Shown: in pieces, positions 25,601 to 33,962 of the stretch
Position numbering within the stretch: the stretch's first letter is position 1
How the letters are laid out: each line of letters opens with the position of its first letter
Assembly: GCA_016200135.1 (NCBI GenBank)
Contig: JACQFI010000015.1
Location: forward strand, 1 to 64,000
Length of the DNA: 64,000 nt
Source of the DNA: Planctomycetota bacterium
Lineage (GTDB): Bacteria; Planctomycetota; SZUA-567; H5-PLA8
Reading direction: 5' to 3'
The notes under the pieces: model-generated
Told to the model about the DNA's origin: nothing
The model's input: the letters and a program-made list of their open reading frames with translations, nothing else
Databases searched by the model: none
Program-made: the position numbers and the translations under genes

Positions 25601-27162
25601 CGACGGAGCCGGCGGCGTTCCCCGCCGAACCGAAGCTCTCGCCGGAAGAATTCGCGGAGCTGGAGAAGAAGTGGGAGGGCACGAATGCCTCGGGCAAGCA
25701 CCGGCCCCCTCACCCCCAACCCCTCTCCCTCGAGGGGAGAGGGGAGACGTCCGCCTGGTTCGCGGCCGAAGTCTCGCGCGAGCCCAAGGCCCTGCTGCGC
25801 GGCCGGCTGGAAGCGCTCGGGCCCGTGTACTATCCCAAAAACCATCCGCTGCTGCTGGAACTCGAGAGCGAAGGCGCGGTGTTGCGCGGGCGCTTCGAGG
25901 GCCGTGACGGCTGGTGCGACCGCCGCCTGCTCGCGCGCATCCACCGCTACACGCTCGACCGGTTGCGCAAAGAGATCGAGCCCGTCAGCGCGGCTGAATT
26001 CCTGCGCTTCCTCGCCTGCTGGCAGCGCGTCGACGACGCGTACAAGCTCGACGGGCCGACGGGCGTGGCGGAAGTCGTCCGGCAGCTCGCGGGCTTCGAG
26101 ATCCCCGCCGCGGCGTGGGAAGCGCACGTCCTCCCCGCGCGCGTGCGCCACTACCGCCGCGAATGGCTCGACCAGGTGACGCTCAGCGGCCAGGTCGCGT
26201 GGGGCCGCCTCTGGACCAAGGGCGCCGCGGGCTCGACGCCCATCCGCACCACGCCCGTCGCGCTCGTAATGCGCGAAGACCTCGACACGTGGACCGCACT
26301 CGCCCGCGATCCCGGCGCGCGTTCTCCCCTCTCCCCCGGTGGGAGAGACTTGTCGGCGAGCTCAAGTCGAGCCGGGGTGGGGGGTGAGGGGGCAGCGGTC
26401 ACCAAGGGTCCGCGCCTCCTCCTTGGCTCCAACCGCGCAAACGCAGTAGATACGTCGGCCGCCGACCAGAGCACCCTCGACGCCGCGTTCGACTTCGCGA
26501 GCCTCTCCGGCAACGCGCGCACGCTCTACAAATTGCTCGCCGCGCGCGGCGCGATCTTCGCGCAGGAACTCAACCGCCTCGCGAACCTGCTCCCGCAGCA
26601 CTTCGAGATGGGCCTGGGCGAGTTGATCGCGCAGGGGCTGATCACGTGCGACAGCTTCGGCGGCCTGCGCCAACTCATCATCCCCGCGTCCAAGCGCCGC
26701 TACGAGATGAACACCGTCGGCCGCTGGAGCCTCTTCGGCCCGGCCCCCCTCTCCCCTGGAGGGAGAGGGGCAGGGGGTGAGGGGGAAGCGGAGACCCTGG
26801 GCTCGCGCGTACCCGCCAGCGACCTCGTCGAATTCGCCGCGAAGCAACTGCTGCGGCGCACGGGCGTGGTCTTCCGCAAGACGCTGGAGCGCGAGAAGCT
26901 GCCCGTGCCCTGGCGCGACCTGCTGCGCGCGCTGCGCCGAATGGAACTGCGCGGCGAAGTCCGCGGCGGCCGCTTCGTTGCGCGCTTCGACGGTGAACAG
27001 TACGCGCTGCCCGAAGCCGTGACGATGCTCCGCGACGTCCGCCGCCGCCCGCAGCAGCCGAGCGTCAACGTCTCCGCCGCCGACCCCCTGAACTTCGCCG
27101 GCATCCTCACCCCCGACGCCCGCGTAAGCCCCATGACGCGCGGCAAGGTGAGAGTGGGATAA
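22615..27162 (+). CDS. lhr: Lhr-family ATP-dependent helicase
   Basis: A 1515-residue DNA/RNA helicase of the Lhr type. Superfamily-2 motifs are intact: Walker A AAPTGSGKT (about 41-49), DEIH near 161-164, SATQ near 195-198 and QRIGRAGHG near 348. After the two RecA domains (to about 430) comes the winged-helix/Lhr-core domain (TALYRVLQEPEG, NTSWQIL), ending near 580, then a long C-terminal region typical of large Lhr. Four G/C-run palindromes are carried in frame (residues about 586-617, 1030-1044, 1236-1260, 1377-1392); they encode low-complexity SPLKGEGRD / PLSPGGRGAGG peptides with no stops, between domains. The true core is thus interrupted but not broken. It probably acts in DNA repair or RNA metabolism. 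No neighbour suggests a specific pathway. Confidence 0.93.
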   Translation: MPLATFHPTVQQWFRQKLGEPSAPQEQGWPLIRAGKNVLIAAPTGSGKTLAAFLYALDQLLRQGQDLRDETQVLYVSPLRALSNDIQKNLQGPLGEIAAEDIFLPEVRVLVRTGDTAAKDRQAMTKKPPHILVTTPESLYILLTSNGGRRMLSTVKTVIVDEIHALARDKRGSHLALSLERLDALCGPVQRIGLSATQKPLEEIARFLVGRDRPCEIVDAGHLRKLDLAVEVPPSPLGAVCSHEVWEEIYARMAELIQAHRTTLIFSNTRKLAERMAARLTGVLGPDNVTCHHGSLSKEMRLDAEQRLKAGKLRALVATASLELGIDIGDVDLVIQIGSPRAIATFLQRIGRAGHGKDRVPKGRYFPLTLDELAEAAALLRAVRAGELDRILQPRKPLDILAQQVVAACVPEAWHEDALFEAFRRAWPYRDLTRAEFDAAVKLHTQGRLALLHRDGVNRRLLATKRARLAAITGGGAIPDTALYRVLQEPEGTFIGTLDEDFSIESSAGDIFQLGNTSWQILKVESREGVVRVVDAKGQPPTIPFWVGEAPSRTAELSAAVSNLREDYTAARRVSSAGHTSSGCGSPSPLKGEGRDGGKVEPSATPLPNPPPQGGRGPNSAPAPNSALSPEDALSSDASAPGPQHSARVFSGAGWLARESGLGEGAALQIAEYFEAGLNVLGALPSQKKIVIERFFDESGGMQLVVHAPFGGRINRAWGLALRKRFCRGFGFELQAAADEDAIVISLGPQHSFPLESVYDFLHPNSARELLIQALLDQPMFGTRWRWNSTRSLLVERSRGGKRTPAPLVRMRAADLMVSAFPHAQACPETLPQGDIEVPMDHPLVRQTVEDCLFEAMDAEGFLGLLRGLRDGSIARHTVDSVEPSPFARGILAAKPYAFLDDAPLEERRTWAVNARRTLDVKSGEELGALDPEAIARVRDEAWPHPENAEELHEALQWMGYVTADEAAASGWRAWLEELSHAQRVVRETVPPVLAATEPAAFPAEPKLSPEEFAELEKKWEGTNASGKHRPPHPQPLSLEGRGETSAWFAAEVSREPKALLRGRLEALGPVYYPKNHPLLLELESEGAVLRGRFEGRDGWCDRRLLARIHRYTLDRLRKEIEPVSAAEFLRFLACWQRVDDAYKLDGPTGVAEVVRQLAGFEIPAAAWEAHVLPARVRHYRREWLDQVTLSGQVAWGRLWTKGAAGSTPIRTTPVALVMREDLDTWTALARDPGARSPLSPGGRDLSASSSRAGVGGEGAAVTKGPRLLLGSNRANAVDTSAADQSTLDAAFDFASLSGNARTLYKLLAARGAIFAQELNRLANLLPQHFEMGLGELIAQGLITCDSFGGLRQLIIPASKRRYEMNTVGRWSLFGPAPLSPGGRGAGGEGEAETLGSRVPASDLVEFAAKQLLRRTGVVFRKTLEREKLPVPWRDLLRALRRMELRGEVRGGRFVARFDGEQYALPEAVTMLRDVRRRPQQPSVNVSAADPLNFAGILTPDARVSPMTRGKVRVG
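24370..24464. repeat. Two G/C-run palindromes within the helicase gene
   Basis: Arms CCCCCTTAAGGGGG (from ~24379) and, 57 bases on, CCCTCCCCCTCAAGGGGGGAGG-like sequence. Both are read in frame as Pro/Gly-rich peptide. After them comes a Ser/Ala/Pro-rich stretch with repeated CAGCACTCAG words to about 24555. Confidence 0.75.
25703..25744. repeat. G/C-run palindrome within helicase gene
   Basis: CCCCTCACCCCCAACCCCTC followed by palindromic CTCCCTCGAGGGGAG; read in frame as PPHPQPLSLEGRG. Confidence 0.75.
26322..26392. repeat. G/C-run palindrome within helicase gene
   Basis: CTCCCCTCTCCCCCGGTGGGAGAG and, 35 bases on, GGGGTGGGGGGTGAGGGGG; read in frame as SPLSPGGRDLSASSSRAGVG. Confidence 0.7.
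26745..26788. repeat. G/C-run palindrome within helicase gene
   Basis: CCCCTCTCCCCTGGAGGGAG then AGGGGCAGGGGGTGAGGGGG; read in frame as PLSPGGRGAGGEG. Confidence 0.75.
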
Positions 27163-27173
27163 TTTTCACCGCA

Positions 27174-27218
27174 GAGACGCTGAGACGCTGAGACGCTGAG
27201 ACGCTGAGACGCTGAGAA
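27174..27218. repeat. 10-bp tandem repeat (GAGACGCTGA)
   Basis: Four and a half direct copies of the 10-mer GAGACGCTGA in the spacer after the helicase gene. Confidence 0.9.
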
Positions 27219-27273
27219 TAAAACGTAATGCGTAAAACGTAATTAACAGCAAAACAGCAGTATGCAGTCGCCG

Positions 27274-27330
27274 TTTTTACGTTTTACGTTTTACGTTTTA
27301 CGTTTTACGAGTTACGAGTTACGAGTTACA
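27274..27330. repeat. 7-bp tandem repeats (TTTTACG, then ACGAGTT)
   Basis: About five copies of TTTTACG followed by about three of ACGAGTT. AT-rich, non-coding; the rest of the spacer to 27414 carries CTTCGTG words also seen near 19595 and 33930. Confidence 0.85.
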
Positions 27331-27414
27331 TATTACGTGCCGTTCTTCGTGTACCTTTGTGTGCTTCGTGTCTTCGTGGCGCCGTTGTTCAGTTCGTAGT
27401 GCCGTTGGCCGGTT

Positions 27415-29403
27415 TCACCGCTCCACCACCACCGCCTTCAACACCGGCTTCTGCGCGCACGTGATCGTGTACGCTTCCTCCGCCGCCTTCGCAACGTGGA
27501 CATCTTCCTTCGCTTGGCCGCCCTCTTCCCACGTGTACGTCACCTTCACCGGTGCGAAGCCGCCGCGCGGTTCGGCGTAGTCCGCGTCGATGCGGTAGCG
27601 CCAGAGCACGATATTTCCGCGGCTCACGCCCGCGAAGCGCACCAGCGCCTTGCGCGTGCCGGCGGGGATCTTGGAGCACGTCACCCACTTCGCGTTCTGC
27701 CGCGTCGGCCCGCCCGCGCGGTCGATGGTCTTGAAGGTTTTGCCCTCGTCGAACGAGACCTGCAAGTCCCAGCCTTCCTGCGCGCCGCCCGCGCGGTAGT
27801 TGCACCCGAAGCGGATGCGCTTCATCTCGCCAGGCGTCTCGACGGGGAACGTCGCGTCGCAGCTCGCGCCTTCGGGCAACCACACGCCGTTCTTCTCGTA
27901 GCCGTCCTTCTTGATGTTGTTGAAGACCGCGCCGTACTCCTCGCAGGTCACCTGCTTGCCTTTGAATTTCGGTCCCGCGCCCTCGATGGAGATCGTCCCT
28001 TCCTGCGGCCCGGCACTGAACGCGATCTTGTTCTCGCCCTGGCCCAGCGCCGGCAACGCGCGCTGCGAATGCTGGATGTCGTGCGCCACCTTCAGCGCAT
28101 CGATGCCCGTGCCCTTGCCGCTGAGTGTGAACTTCAGCCGGTAGTCGTAGCGCCGCAATACGTTTTGCGTCAGGTCGATTTTCTGCACGCCCGCTGAACT
28201 GATCTTGCCGAGTTCCTTCCACTCGCGCCCGTGATTATCCGAGAACGCCACCGCGATGGAACCGCCCTCGCCCACGAGCGCGTCGAACGTCAGCTCGCCG
28301 GTGAGGTACACGTAGCTGCACGGCATGCGCAGGACGAACTCGCCCGGCTTCGCGGCGTCCTTGGCGTGAAGCGCGCCCGGCGCTTGGTCCTCGGCCTTCA
28401 GCGCCACGTTCTCGGCGCTGACAAAAGTCCCCAGCACGTCCGCGTCGCCCAGCGGAACCGCGTATTCGAGCGTCCCGTTGCCGACGCGCCCGTTCGAGAG
28501 ATCGCCGAACTTGGGCGTGTAGTAGAGCACGCCCTTGCCGGGCTCGGTCTTGATGCACTCGACGTTCCCGCCGCTGCTCGCCGTCACATGCAGGCCCTTG
28601 TTGCCCCAGTTCCGCGTCAGCCGCTCGCCCTTGCGCAACTGGATGTTCACGCGGTAACCCTGGCTCGAGGCTTCCTCGTAGAGAAACGGCGTGTTGCCGC
28701 TGCCGTCGTACAGAATCATTGCGGAGAACCAGCCGAAGTAATTCAGCGCGAAGCTCCCGCGCGCATCGTACGTCGGACAGTTGACCAGGATCTCCGGGCC
28801 CTTTTTAAAGCCCGGGTCCGCCTGGTATTTCTTGATCTTCTCGTCGTTGCCCTGCATGCCGGGGTTCTTCTCGAGCCAGCCCTTCACGCCCGCGACGAGT
28901 TCCTCCACGCCGGCCACGGAACCGTCCGGCTTCTTGAAGTAGCAGATCATGCCGGGATCGAACATGTGCCACGCGCCGCCGTAGTTGATCTCCGCCACGC
29001 CCCAGCGGTTCACGCTCCACGCGCGCGCGTCGTAGCCCGCCTGCCGCGCGAGCTGCAAGAACGCCGGTTGCGCGCCCGTGCCGCGGCAGTAGCCGTACAC
29101 GTTGAAGAGCTTGAACGCGTCGAGCGTGCCCGAGTCGCCCAGGCCCACGCACTCGTCGGGGCCCGAATCGTGGTGCCGGAACTTCACCGCCGTCTCCCAA
29201 ATCGCCAGCGCCTTCTGCTCGTCGGTCATCCCATCTTTGAGCACCGATTTTTTCCACGCCTCAAAGCTCGACACGTCCTCCACCTTGTCCGAGACCACCT
29301 TCACGTTGCTGACAACCGCCGGCTCGGCCGCCGCTGCGTTGACCAATAGAGTCGCCAAGCAAAGCAGGAAAAATCCGGCCCACCTCATCGCACTGAAGGT
29401 CAT
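27415..29403 (-). CDS. Secreted transglutaminase-fold protein with C-terminal beta domains
   Basis: A 662-residue exported protein. The start chosen is the ATG with GGAG six bases upstream (MTFSAMRWAGFFLL); an ATG four codons earlier is possible. Signal peptide ends near AAA|EPA. Residues ~60-170 resemble a transglutaminase-like core: ALAIWETAVKFRHH, a Cys in NVYGYCRGTG followed by a helix, then GVAEINYGGAWHMFDPGM with the Asp. The usual catalytic His before the strand is not evident (NRWGVAEI). The remainder is strand-rich, with repeats of the type seen in sialidase-like or carbohydrate-binding modules (AVAFSDNHGREWKELG, VSFDEGKTFKTID). Probably extracellular. It is part of a minus-strand series of secreted proteins to 36.9 kb, not obviously one operon because a MITE intervenes. 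Confidence 0.75.
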   Translation of the reverse strand: MTFSAMRWAGFFLLCLATLLVNAAAAEPAVVSNVKVVSDKVEDVSSFEAWKKSVLKDGMTDEQKALAIWETAVKFRHHDSGPDECVGLGDSGTLDAFKLFNVYGYCRGTGAQPAFLQLARQAGYDARAWSVNRWGVAEINYGGAWHMFDPGMICYFKKPDGSVAGVEELVAGVKGWLEKNPGMQGNDEKIKKYQADPGFKKGPEILVNCPTYDARGSFALNYFGWFSAMILYDGSGNTPFLYEEASSQGYRVNIQLRKGERLTRNWGNKGLHVTASSGGNVECIKTEPGKGVLYYTPKFGDLSNGRVGNGTLEYAVPLGDADVLGTFVSAENVALKAEDQAPGALHAKDAAKPGEFVLRMPCSYVYLTGELTFDALVGEGGSIAVAFSDNHGREWKELGKISSAGVQKIDLTQNVLRRYDYRLKFTLSGKGTGIDALKVAHDIQHSQRALPALGQGENKIAFSAGPQEGTISIEGAGPKFKGKQVTCEEYGAVFNNIKKDGYEKNGVWLPEGASCDATFPVETPGEMKRIRFGCNYRAGGAQEGWDLQVSFDEGKTFKTIDRAGGPTRQNAKWVTCSKIPAGTRKALVRFAGVSRGNIVLWRYRIDADYAEPRGGFAPVKVTYTWEEGGQAKEDVHVAKAAEEAYTITCAQKPVLKAVVVER

Positions 29404-29448
29404 GATCTTCTCCATCCCTGGCCTAAATTGTTGTGAATCGAAAATCGG

Positions 29449-29579
29449 GCTCTGTTGCAATCCCCTCCTTATGTAAGGAGGGGTAAGGGGAGGTTAAGGC
29501 GTCCTAAGCGTTAACCCCCCTGTATCCCCCCTTACTTAAGGGGGGAATTTTTGGCGCGGTCGTCGGTTTTCAACAGGGC
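29449..29579. mobile_element. MITE-like element, copy C
   Basis: 131-bp element, opposite orientation to copy B, starting GCTCTGTTG and ending CAACAGGGC; one terminal base pair and part of the internal arm have drifted. It separates two large minus-strand secreted-protein genes. Confidence 0.85.
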
Positions 29580-29601
29580 CCCAAGTCGAAAGTTGCCGTA
29601 A

Positions 29602-32600
29602 TTATTTCCCAAAATCTACTCGATTATTGCCCCTAAATATCTCCGCCAACTTCTTGTCCGGATCGGCCACCACCGCCCAGCCCTTCGCGTCGGAGGGCAC
29701 GCCTTCGAGTTCGAACGCGACCGTCTTCGGTTCCAGATCGAGCGGCGCGGCGAGCTTGCCGAGGTTCTTGCGGGCGACAACCTTTCCCGCCGCGTCCACC
29801 AGCGCGATTTCCACTTCGTCCACATCCTTCACGCCGATGTTGTGGACCACGCCCCGCACCTTGCCGCCCTCGACCTTGGTTTCCAATCGTGAGAGCGCCA
29901 GGTCCGCACGGTCGTAGATCTCGTCGAGCGCCTTCGTCCGCTTGAGCTCCAGCACGTACACGCCCTTCTTCGGGAGCTCCACCGCGATGCCGTCGCCCTT
30001 AGCGACCTCGCGCGTCTCCTTCTTCGCGCCCTCGTCCGGCGTGTCGTCGTTGTTCGCGTCGGAGCCGCAGGTTGACTCGTACTCGCCGTGCGCGAGCCGC
30101 CAGACGCGCATCGTCCCGCTCAGCGGCTTGTCGGTGAGGTTGCAGAGCAGCACCTTCAGATGCTCGGCCTTCGCGTCGAGCACCAGCGCGGCGAAATCCG
30201 TGCCGAGGCCCTCCCAACTTACCGCGAAGTTCTGGTTGAGCTTGTTGCGCGTCGCGTAGCCGCCGGTGTAGCAGATCGACGGGTTGATGAGCGGGTACAG
30301 GAAGACGCGGTCGGTGAAGCACTCCACCGTCGTGTACATGTGCTTGTAGCGCTGCAACTCCTCCACGTCGCCCTTCAGCGCGTTCACGAGCAGGCTCTTG
30401 TCGCCCTTCAGGTACAGCGCGGCGTTCCACGACTTCGCGCACAGGTCTGCGGAGAACTTCTCCGCCGGCGCGTCGAGCAAGCCCTGCTCGAACATCTCCG
30501 GCGCGTGGATGCGCAGCGAACCCGTCAGCTTGCCCGCCGCGAGATAATCGTTGTACGGCTGGAGGTACTTCTTGTCGCCGGTCACCTGCGCGAGCGCCAT
30601 GAAGACGCTGCCCTCTCCGCCCCAAATGCCGGGGAACGGCTCGGCGCCCGTCGTCTTGATCTTCTCCGTCTCGACCTCGATCGTCTCGGGAAATTTGCCC
30701 GCCTCGCACTCCTTATAGTGCTCCATCCAACCGTCGCCCATCTCGCGCAGCATCTTGAGCACGCGCGGGTGCCGGTTGTACCACGCCGTCGCCAGCGCCG
30801 GGTGCCACATCAGGCAGTGCGCGTAGCCGTCGTTGTCCAGCTTGCGCTGCATGCTGGCGTCCGCGATTCCGATATCCTGCGAGCGGAAATGGCGGTGGCC
30901 CTTCGGCGTGACGATCGTCACTTTTTCGAGCGTGCGCGCGCCGGCCATGCAGCGCTCGTAGTACACGGGATCGCCGTAGTTCCACCACAAAAGCTGCGAC
31001 TCCAGATTGAGGCCCTCTTCGTACGCGTGCAGCGGGTCCATCGTGTGGACGTTGAAGCCGTCCTTTATCGTCGTCTTCTCGGCCCACTCGGCCAGCCGCG
31101 CGGCAAAGTCCAGCGTCATCCCGCCGACGCCGTCGCGCTCGAACATGGGAAAGCCGTCGTAGTTGCCGGCCATGTCGGTGTCGTCGTTCACCACGCCGCC
31201 GAGTTCCCCGTTGGGCGTCATGCGGTTCTCGATCCACCACTTGGGAACCTCGCGCGCCTGCATCCAGGCCTGGTGCGCGAGCGCCGCCCATTCGGGCACG
31301 CCCTCAATCTGATCGTACTTCACCGGGAACGGCCAGGTCCCTTCCTTCGAGCGCCGCTGAATGTTGCGGTAGATCCACTGGTAGTACTGGCGCAGCATGT
31401 CGTCTTTGCCTTCTTTATCGATCGCGCGGCACTGGTCGATGGTTTCGAGGATCTCCTGCACCCACGGCGTGTAGGGGCTGGAGGTCTTGGCGAGCAGCTT
31501 CGCGGGGTCGTCGGGGTTGTAGAACCCGTTCCACGGCCGCGCCTCGCTCATCGTGGCATAGAACCCGCGCAGCAGGAAGAGCCGGTGCGCGAGCGCCTCG
31601 GACTCGGCCTGCTCGCGCGAAGAAGACCTGAAGTTCATATTGAAGTTCTGCACCTTTACAGGTGCGCCGAAGCGAAGCGTCACCCACAGCGAAGTTCCCG
31701 CAGGAACGATCTGGTCGGGGAAGTCGCAGACGAGTTGCACGTGGCCGGGCTTGTCGAGTTCGTAGTCCGCGCCATGCAGTTCCAGCCGCGGATTAAGTGG
31801 GTCCTGCACGCTCAGGCTGAACGGAATATCTGTCCCCGGGTTATCCATGCGGAATGCGACTTCGACCGCCGTGAGCACGGTCTCTTTTTCGAAAGCCTTG
31901 GTCACGAAATGCACTGCCTTGTTGGCCTTCAGGTCGATCTGCGACCCCTGAGCCACGGTGTCGCACGCGAACGCTTGGCGCTCGTCGGCCGCAAAACGAC
32001 TCTCGAGAAAACCCTTCAGACGCGCGTCCGGCGCCGCCGCGGCTCCGGTAGGACTCTGCACGGGAATCTCGGCCGCCGGTTCCGCTTTACCCGTGCTCAC
32101 CCGAAAAAACGAGCAGTCCGCAATGAATCCGTCGCCGACTTCGAAGAAGCTCACCTTGCCCGTCGCGACGGGCTTCTCGAAGTACGCGCGGCTGTTCTCA
32201 CTCTGGCCGGGGAACGCGTAGACCAGCGTGCCCGTCTTCGGATCGTCGTACTGCGCCACGTCGCGGTAGAGCTTCGCCTTCACGCCGCCGCGCACCACCA
32301 CGGCGTTGAAGCCCTCCTTGTCCGCGAACGCGATATGCAGGCCGTCGTTGTGCAGGTAGTCGTAGCCGACGCCCGCGCCGGCGTCGGGCTGGTTGTACTC
32401 CCAGTGCGCGCCGTCCCACTGGCCGCTCTGCGTGCTCCCGTCCACCGGCCCGCCGATGAACCCGCGCACCGCGCGGCAGTCGGTGACGATAAGCTTCTTC
32501 ACGACGAGCGGTTCCGCTCCGGCGTGCACCGGAATCGCCTGCCCCGTGGAACTCGGCGGATCGTCGCGCGTCACGCGCAGGTTGCGCACGAACATCTCGC

Positions 32601-33693
32601 CCGTGCCGCTGCCCTCGTTCACGCCCACGATCACCAGCGCGTCGCCTTCGGGCCCGGTCTTAAAGCGGAGCACGTACGGCATGTAGCTCTCGGACTTTTC
32701 GGCCTTCAGGTCGAATGGTTTTCCCGCCTGGTCCTTCGGCTGGTCCGCCTGCTTCGCGCGCACCCGCACCGACATCGGCCCGCTCGCCTTGATCTCCGCA
32801 CTGAGCATGTACGGCGCGTCCGGCCGCAGTTTCAGCGTCTGGCCGATCGTTGCGTAATGGTTGGGCGAGACGATCTTGATGACCTTCGCTCCGCCGTCCT
32901 CCGCGCCTGAAAACACCGCCTCCGCGTTCTTGTCGATGCCCCAGCCGCGTTTGTCCTCCAGCGCCGGGTTCTGCACGCAGTTCGGGTCCTCGATGAAGAC
33001 CGGCGCGAGGCCCTCCGTGCCCGAGTACGGCGCGCCCGCCGGCCACACCGCGTACTCCGTCGGCTGGCTTGCGTAGTCCTCGCGCCCGAGCTTTAAGTCG
33101 ATGCGGTCGCCGCGGCGGAACGCGTCGAGCCCCACATCGGCCGCCGGAAGCTTGAACTCCGCCGTCCACGCGTCGGCCTCTTTCTCCGTCTTCACCTCCC
33201 ACTCCGGCTTGCGGTCCTTGGGCTCGATGCGCTGGCCGTTGCGCGTGCGCAGATCTTCTTGCGTGCCGAGCGTGTTCACGAGGAACTGGTCCAGGTCGAG
33301 CTTGTTCGTGCCGCCGCGAATCCAGATCTCCGCGCAGTCGTCGGTCCACACCTGCTGGTTGCGGAGCTTCGCTTCCGCGCGGATCTTCGCGGGCTCGGGC
33401 TCGGCGAGCCGGACCGCGACGTACAGGAAGCCCGCGTCGCAGCAGAGCCGCGCCTCGACTTCCTTCTTCGCCGCGTCGGAGCTCTTGATCTTGGTGAAGC
33501 CCTTCAACACGAGCGCCTTCTGCCAGCAGCCATCGCCGAGTTTCCCGTCGAGCCGCGGCGGCGCGTCCGTGCGCGGAATGACGATCGGCGCCGGCGGACC
33601 CGCCGAACTGGCCGGACCGGCCGGTTCTGCCGCGCCGGCCGCCGCGGCCCACGCCATTCCCAGAAGCAGAGCGATCCCCACGCAGCGCGCCAT
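29602..33693 (-). CDS. Giant secreted CBM9-like/alpha-toroid protein
   Basis: A 1363-residue exported protein, the largest secreted protein here. Signal peptide ends AGA|AEP. Residues ~35-230 look like a family-9 carbohydrate-binding module (DAPPRLDGKLGDGCWQKA, WTDDCAEIWI, DAWTAEFKLPAADVG). Strand-rich domains follow to ~700. A helical (alpha/alpha) toroid-like part comes next (~730-1120) with aromatic and acidic motifs (RPWNGFYNPDDP, NGELGGVVNDDTDMAGNYDG, EEGLNLESQLLWWNYGDP). The C-terminal part is strand-rich (VLELKRTKALDEIYDR, VVHNIGVKDVDEVEIALVDA). It most resembles polysaccharide lyase/glycosidase-type proteins; the exact family and catalytic residues are not recognised. The plus-strand open frame across it is a shadow. 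Confidence 0.8.
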   Translation of the reverse strand: MARCVGIALLLGMAWAAAAGAAEPAGPASSAGPPAPIVIPRTDAPPRLDGKLGDGCWQKALVLKGFTKIKSSDAAKKEVEARLCCDAGFLYVAVRLAEPEPAKIRAEAKLRNQQVWTDDCAEIWIRGGTNKLDLDQFLVNTLGTQEDLRTRNGQRIEPKDRKPEWEVKTEKEADAWTAEFKLPAADVGLDAFRRGDRIDLKLGREDYASQPTEYAVWPAGAPYSGTEGLAPVFIEDPNCVQNPALEDKRGWGIDKNAEAVFSGAEDGGAKVIKIVSPNHYATIGQTLKLRPDAPYMLSAEIKASGPMSVRVRAKQADQPKDQAGKPFDLKAEKSESYMPYVLRFKTGPEGDALVIVGVNEGSGTGEMFVRNLRVTRDDPPSSTGQAIPVHAGAEPLVVKKLIVTDCRAVRGFIGGPVDGSTQSGQWDGAHWEYNQPDAGAGVGYDYLHNDGLHIAFADKEGFNAVVVRGGVKAKLYRDVAQYDDPKTGTLVYAFPGQSENSRAYFEKPVATGKVSFFEVGDGFIADCSFFRVSTGKAEPAAEIPVQSPTGAAAAPDARLKGFLESRFAADERQAFACDTVAQGSQIDLKANKAVHFVTKAFEKETVLTAVEVAFRMDNPGTDIPFSLSVQDPLNPRLELHGADYELDKPGHVQLVCDFPDQIVPAGTSLWVTLRFGAPVKVQNFNMNFRSSSREQAESEALAHRLFLLRGFYATMSEARPWNGFYNPDDPAKLLAKTSSPYTPWVQEILETIDQCRAIDKEGKDDMLRQYYQWIYRNIQRRSKEGTWPFPVKYDQIEGVPEWAALAHQAWMQAREVPKWWIENRMTPNGELGGVVNDDTDMAGNYDGFPMFERDGVGGMTLDFAARLAEWAEKTTIKDGFNVHTMDPLHAYEEGLNLESQLLWWNYGDPVYYERCMAGARTLEKVTIVTPKGHRHFRSQDIGIADASMQRKLDNDGYAHCLMWHPALATAWYNRHPRVLKMLREMGDGWMEHYKECEAGKFPETIEVETEKIKTTGAEPFPGIWGGEGSVFMALAQVTGDKKYLQPYNDYLAAGKLTGSLRIHAPEMFEQGLLDAPAEKFSADLCAKSWNAALYLKGDKSLLVNALKGDVEELQRYKHMYTTVECFTDRVFLYPLINPSICYTGGYATRNKLNQNFAVSWEGLGTDFAALVLDAKAEHLKVLLCNLTDKPLSGTMRVWRLAHGEYESTCGSDANNDDTPDEGAKKETREVAKGDGIAVELPKKGVYVLELKRTKALDEIYDRADLALSRLETKVEGGKVRGVVHNIGVKDVDEVEIALVDAAGKVVARKNLGKLAAPLDLEPKTVAFELEGVPSDAKGWAVVADPDKKLAEIFRGNNRVDFGK

Positions 33694-33962
33694 CGTCCGA
33701 TCCCCCAGAGGTTCCGTAACCGGTTAGAGCACCCAGGCTACCGCAATCCTTCGAGGAAAACACCGCGGCGTGGAGCGAACTGCGGAAGAAGGGCAACGGT
33801 CACTACATAAACACATGAGCACTCATGACGCAGGGGCCGCAGAGAACGAATGCTTAATTCTTTCTCAGTGAACACTGTGGCTCTGCGCCTCTGTGTTGAA
33901 GTCGTGGAAGTTCTTCGTGAACCTTTGTGTGCTTCGTGTCTTCGTGGTGCCGTTGCGGTCCG

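Noticed and set aside
30088..32910. 940-codon plus-strand open frame
   Set aside because: Antisense shadow of the 1363-residue secreted protein; codon pattern and Arg/Val/His-rich content are not protein-like.
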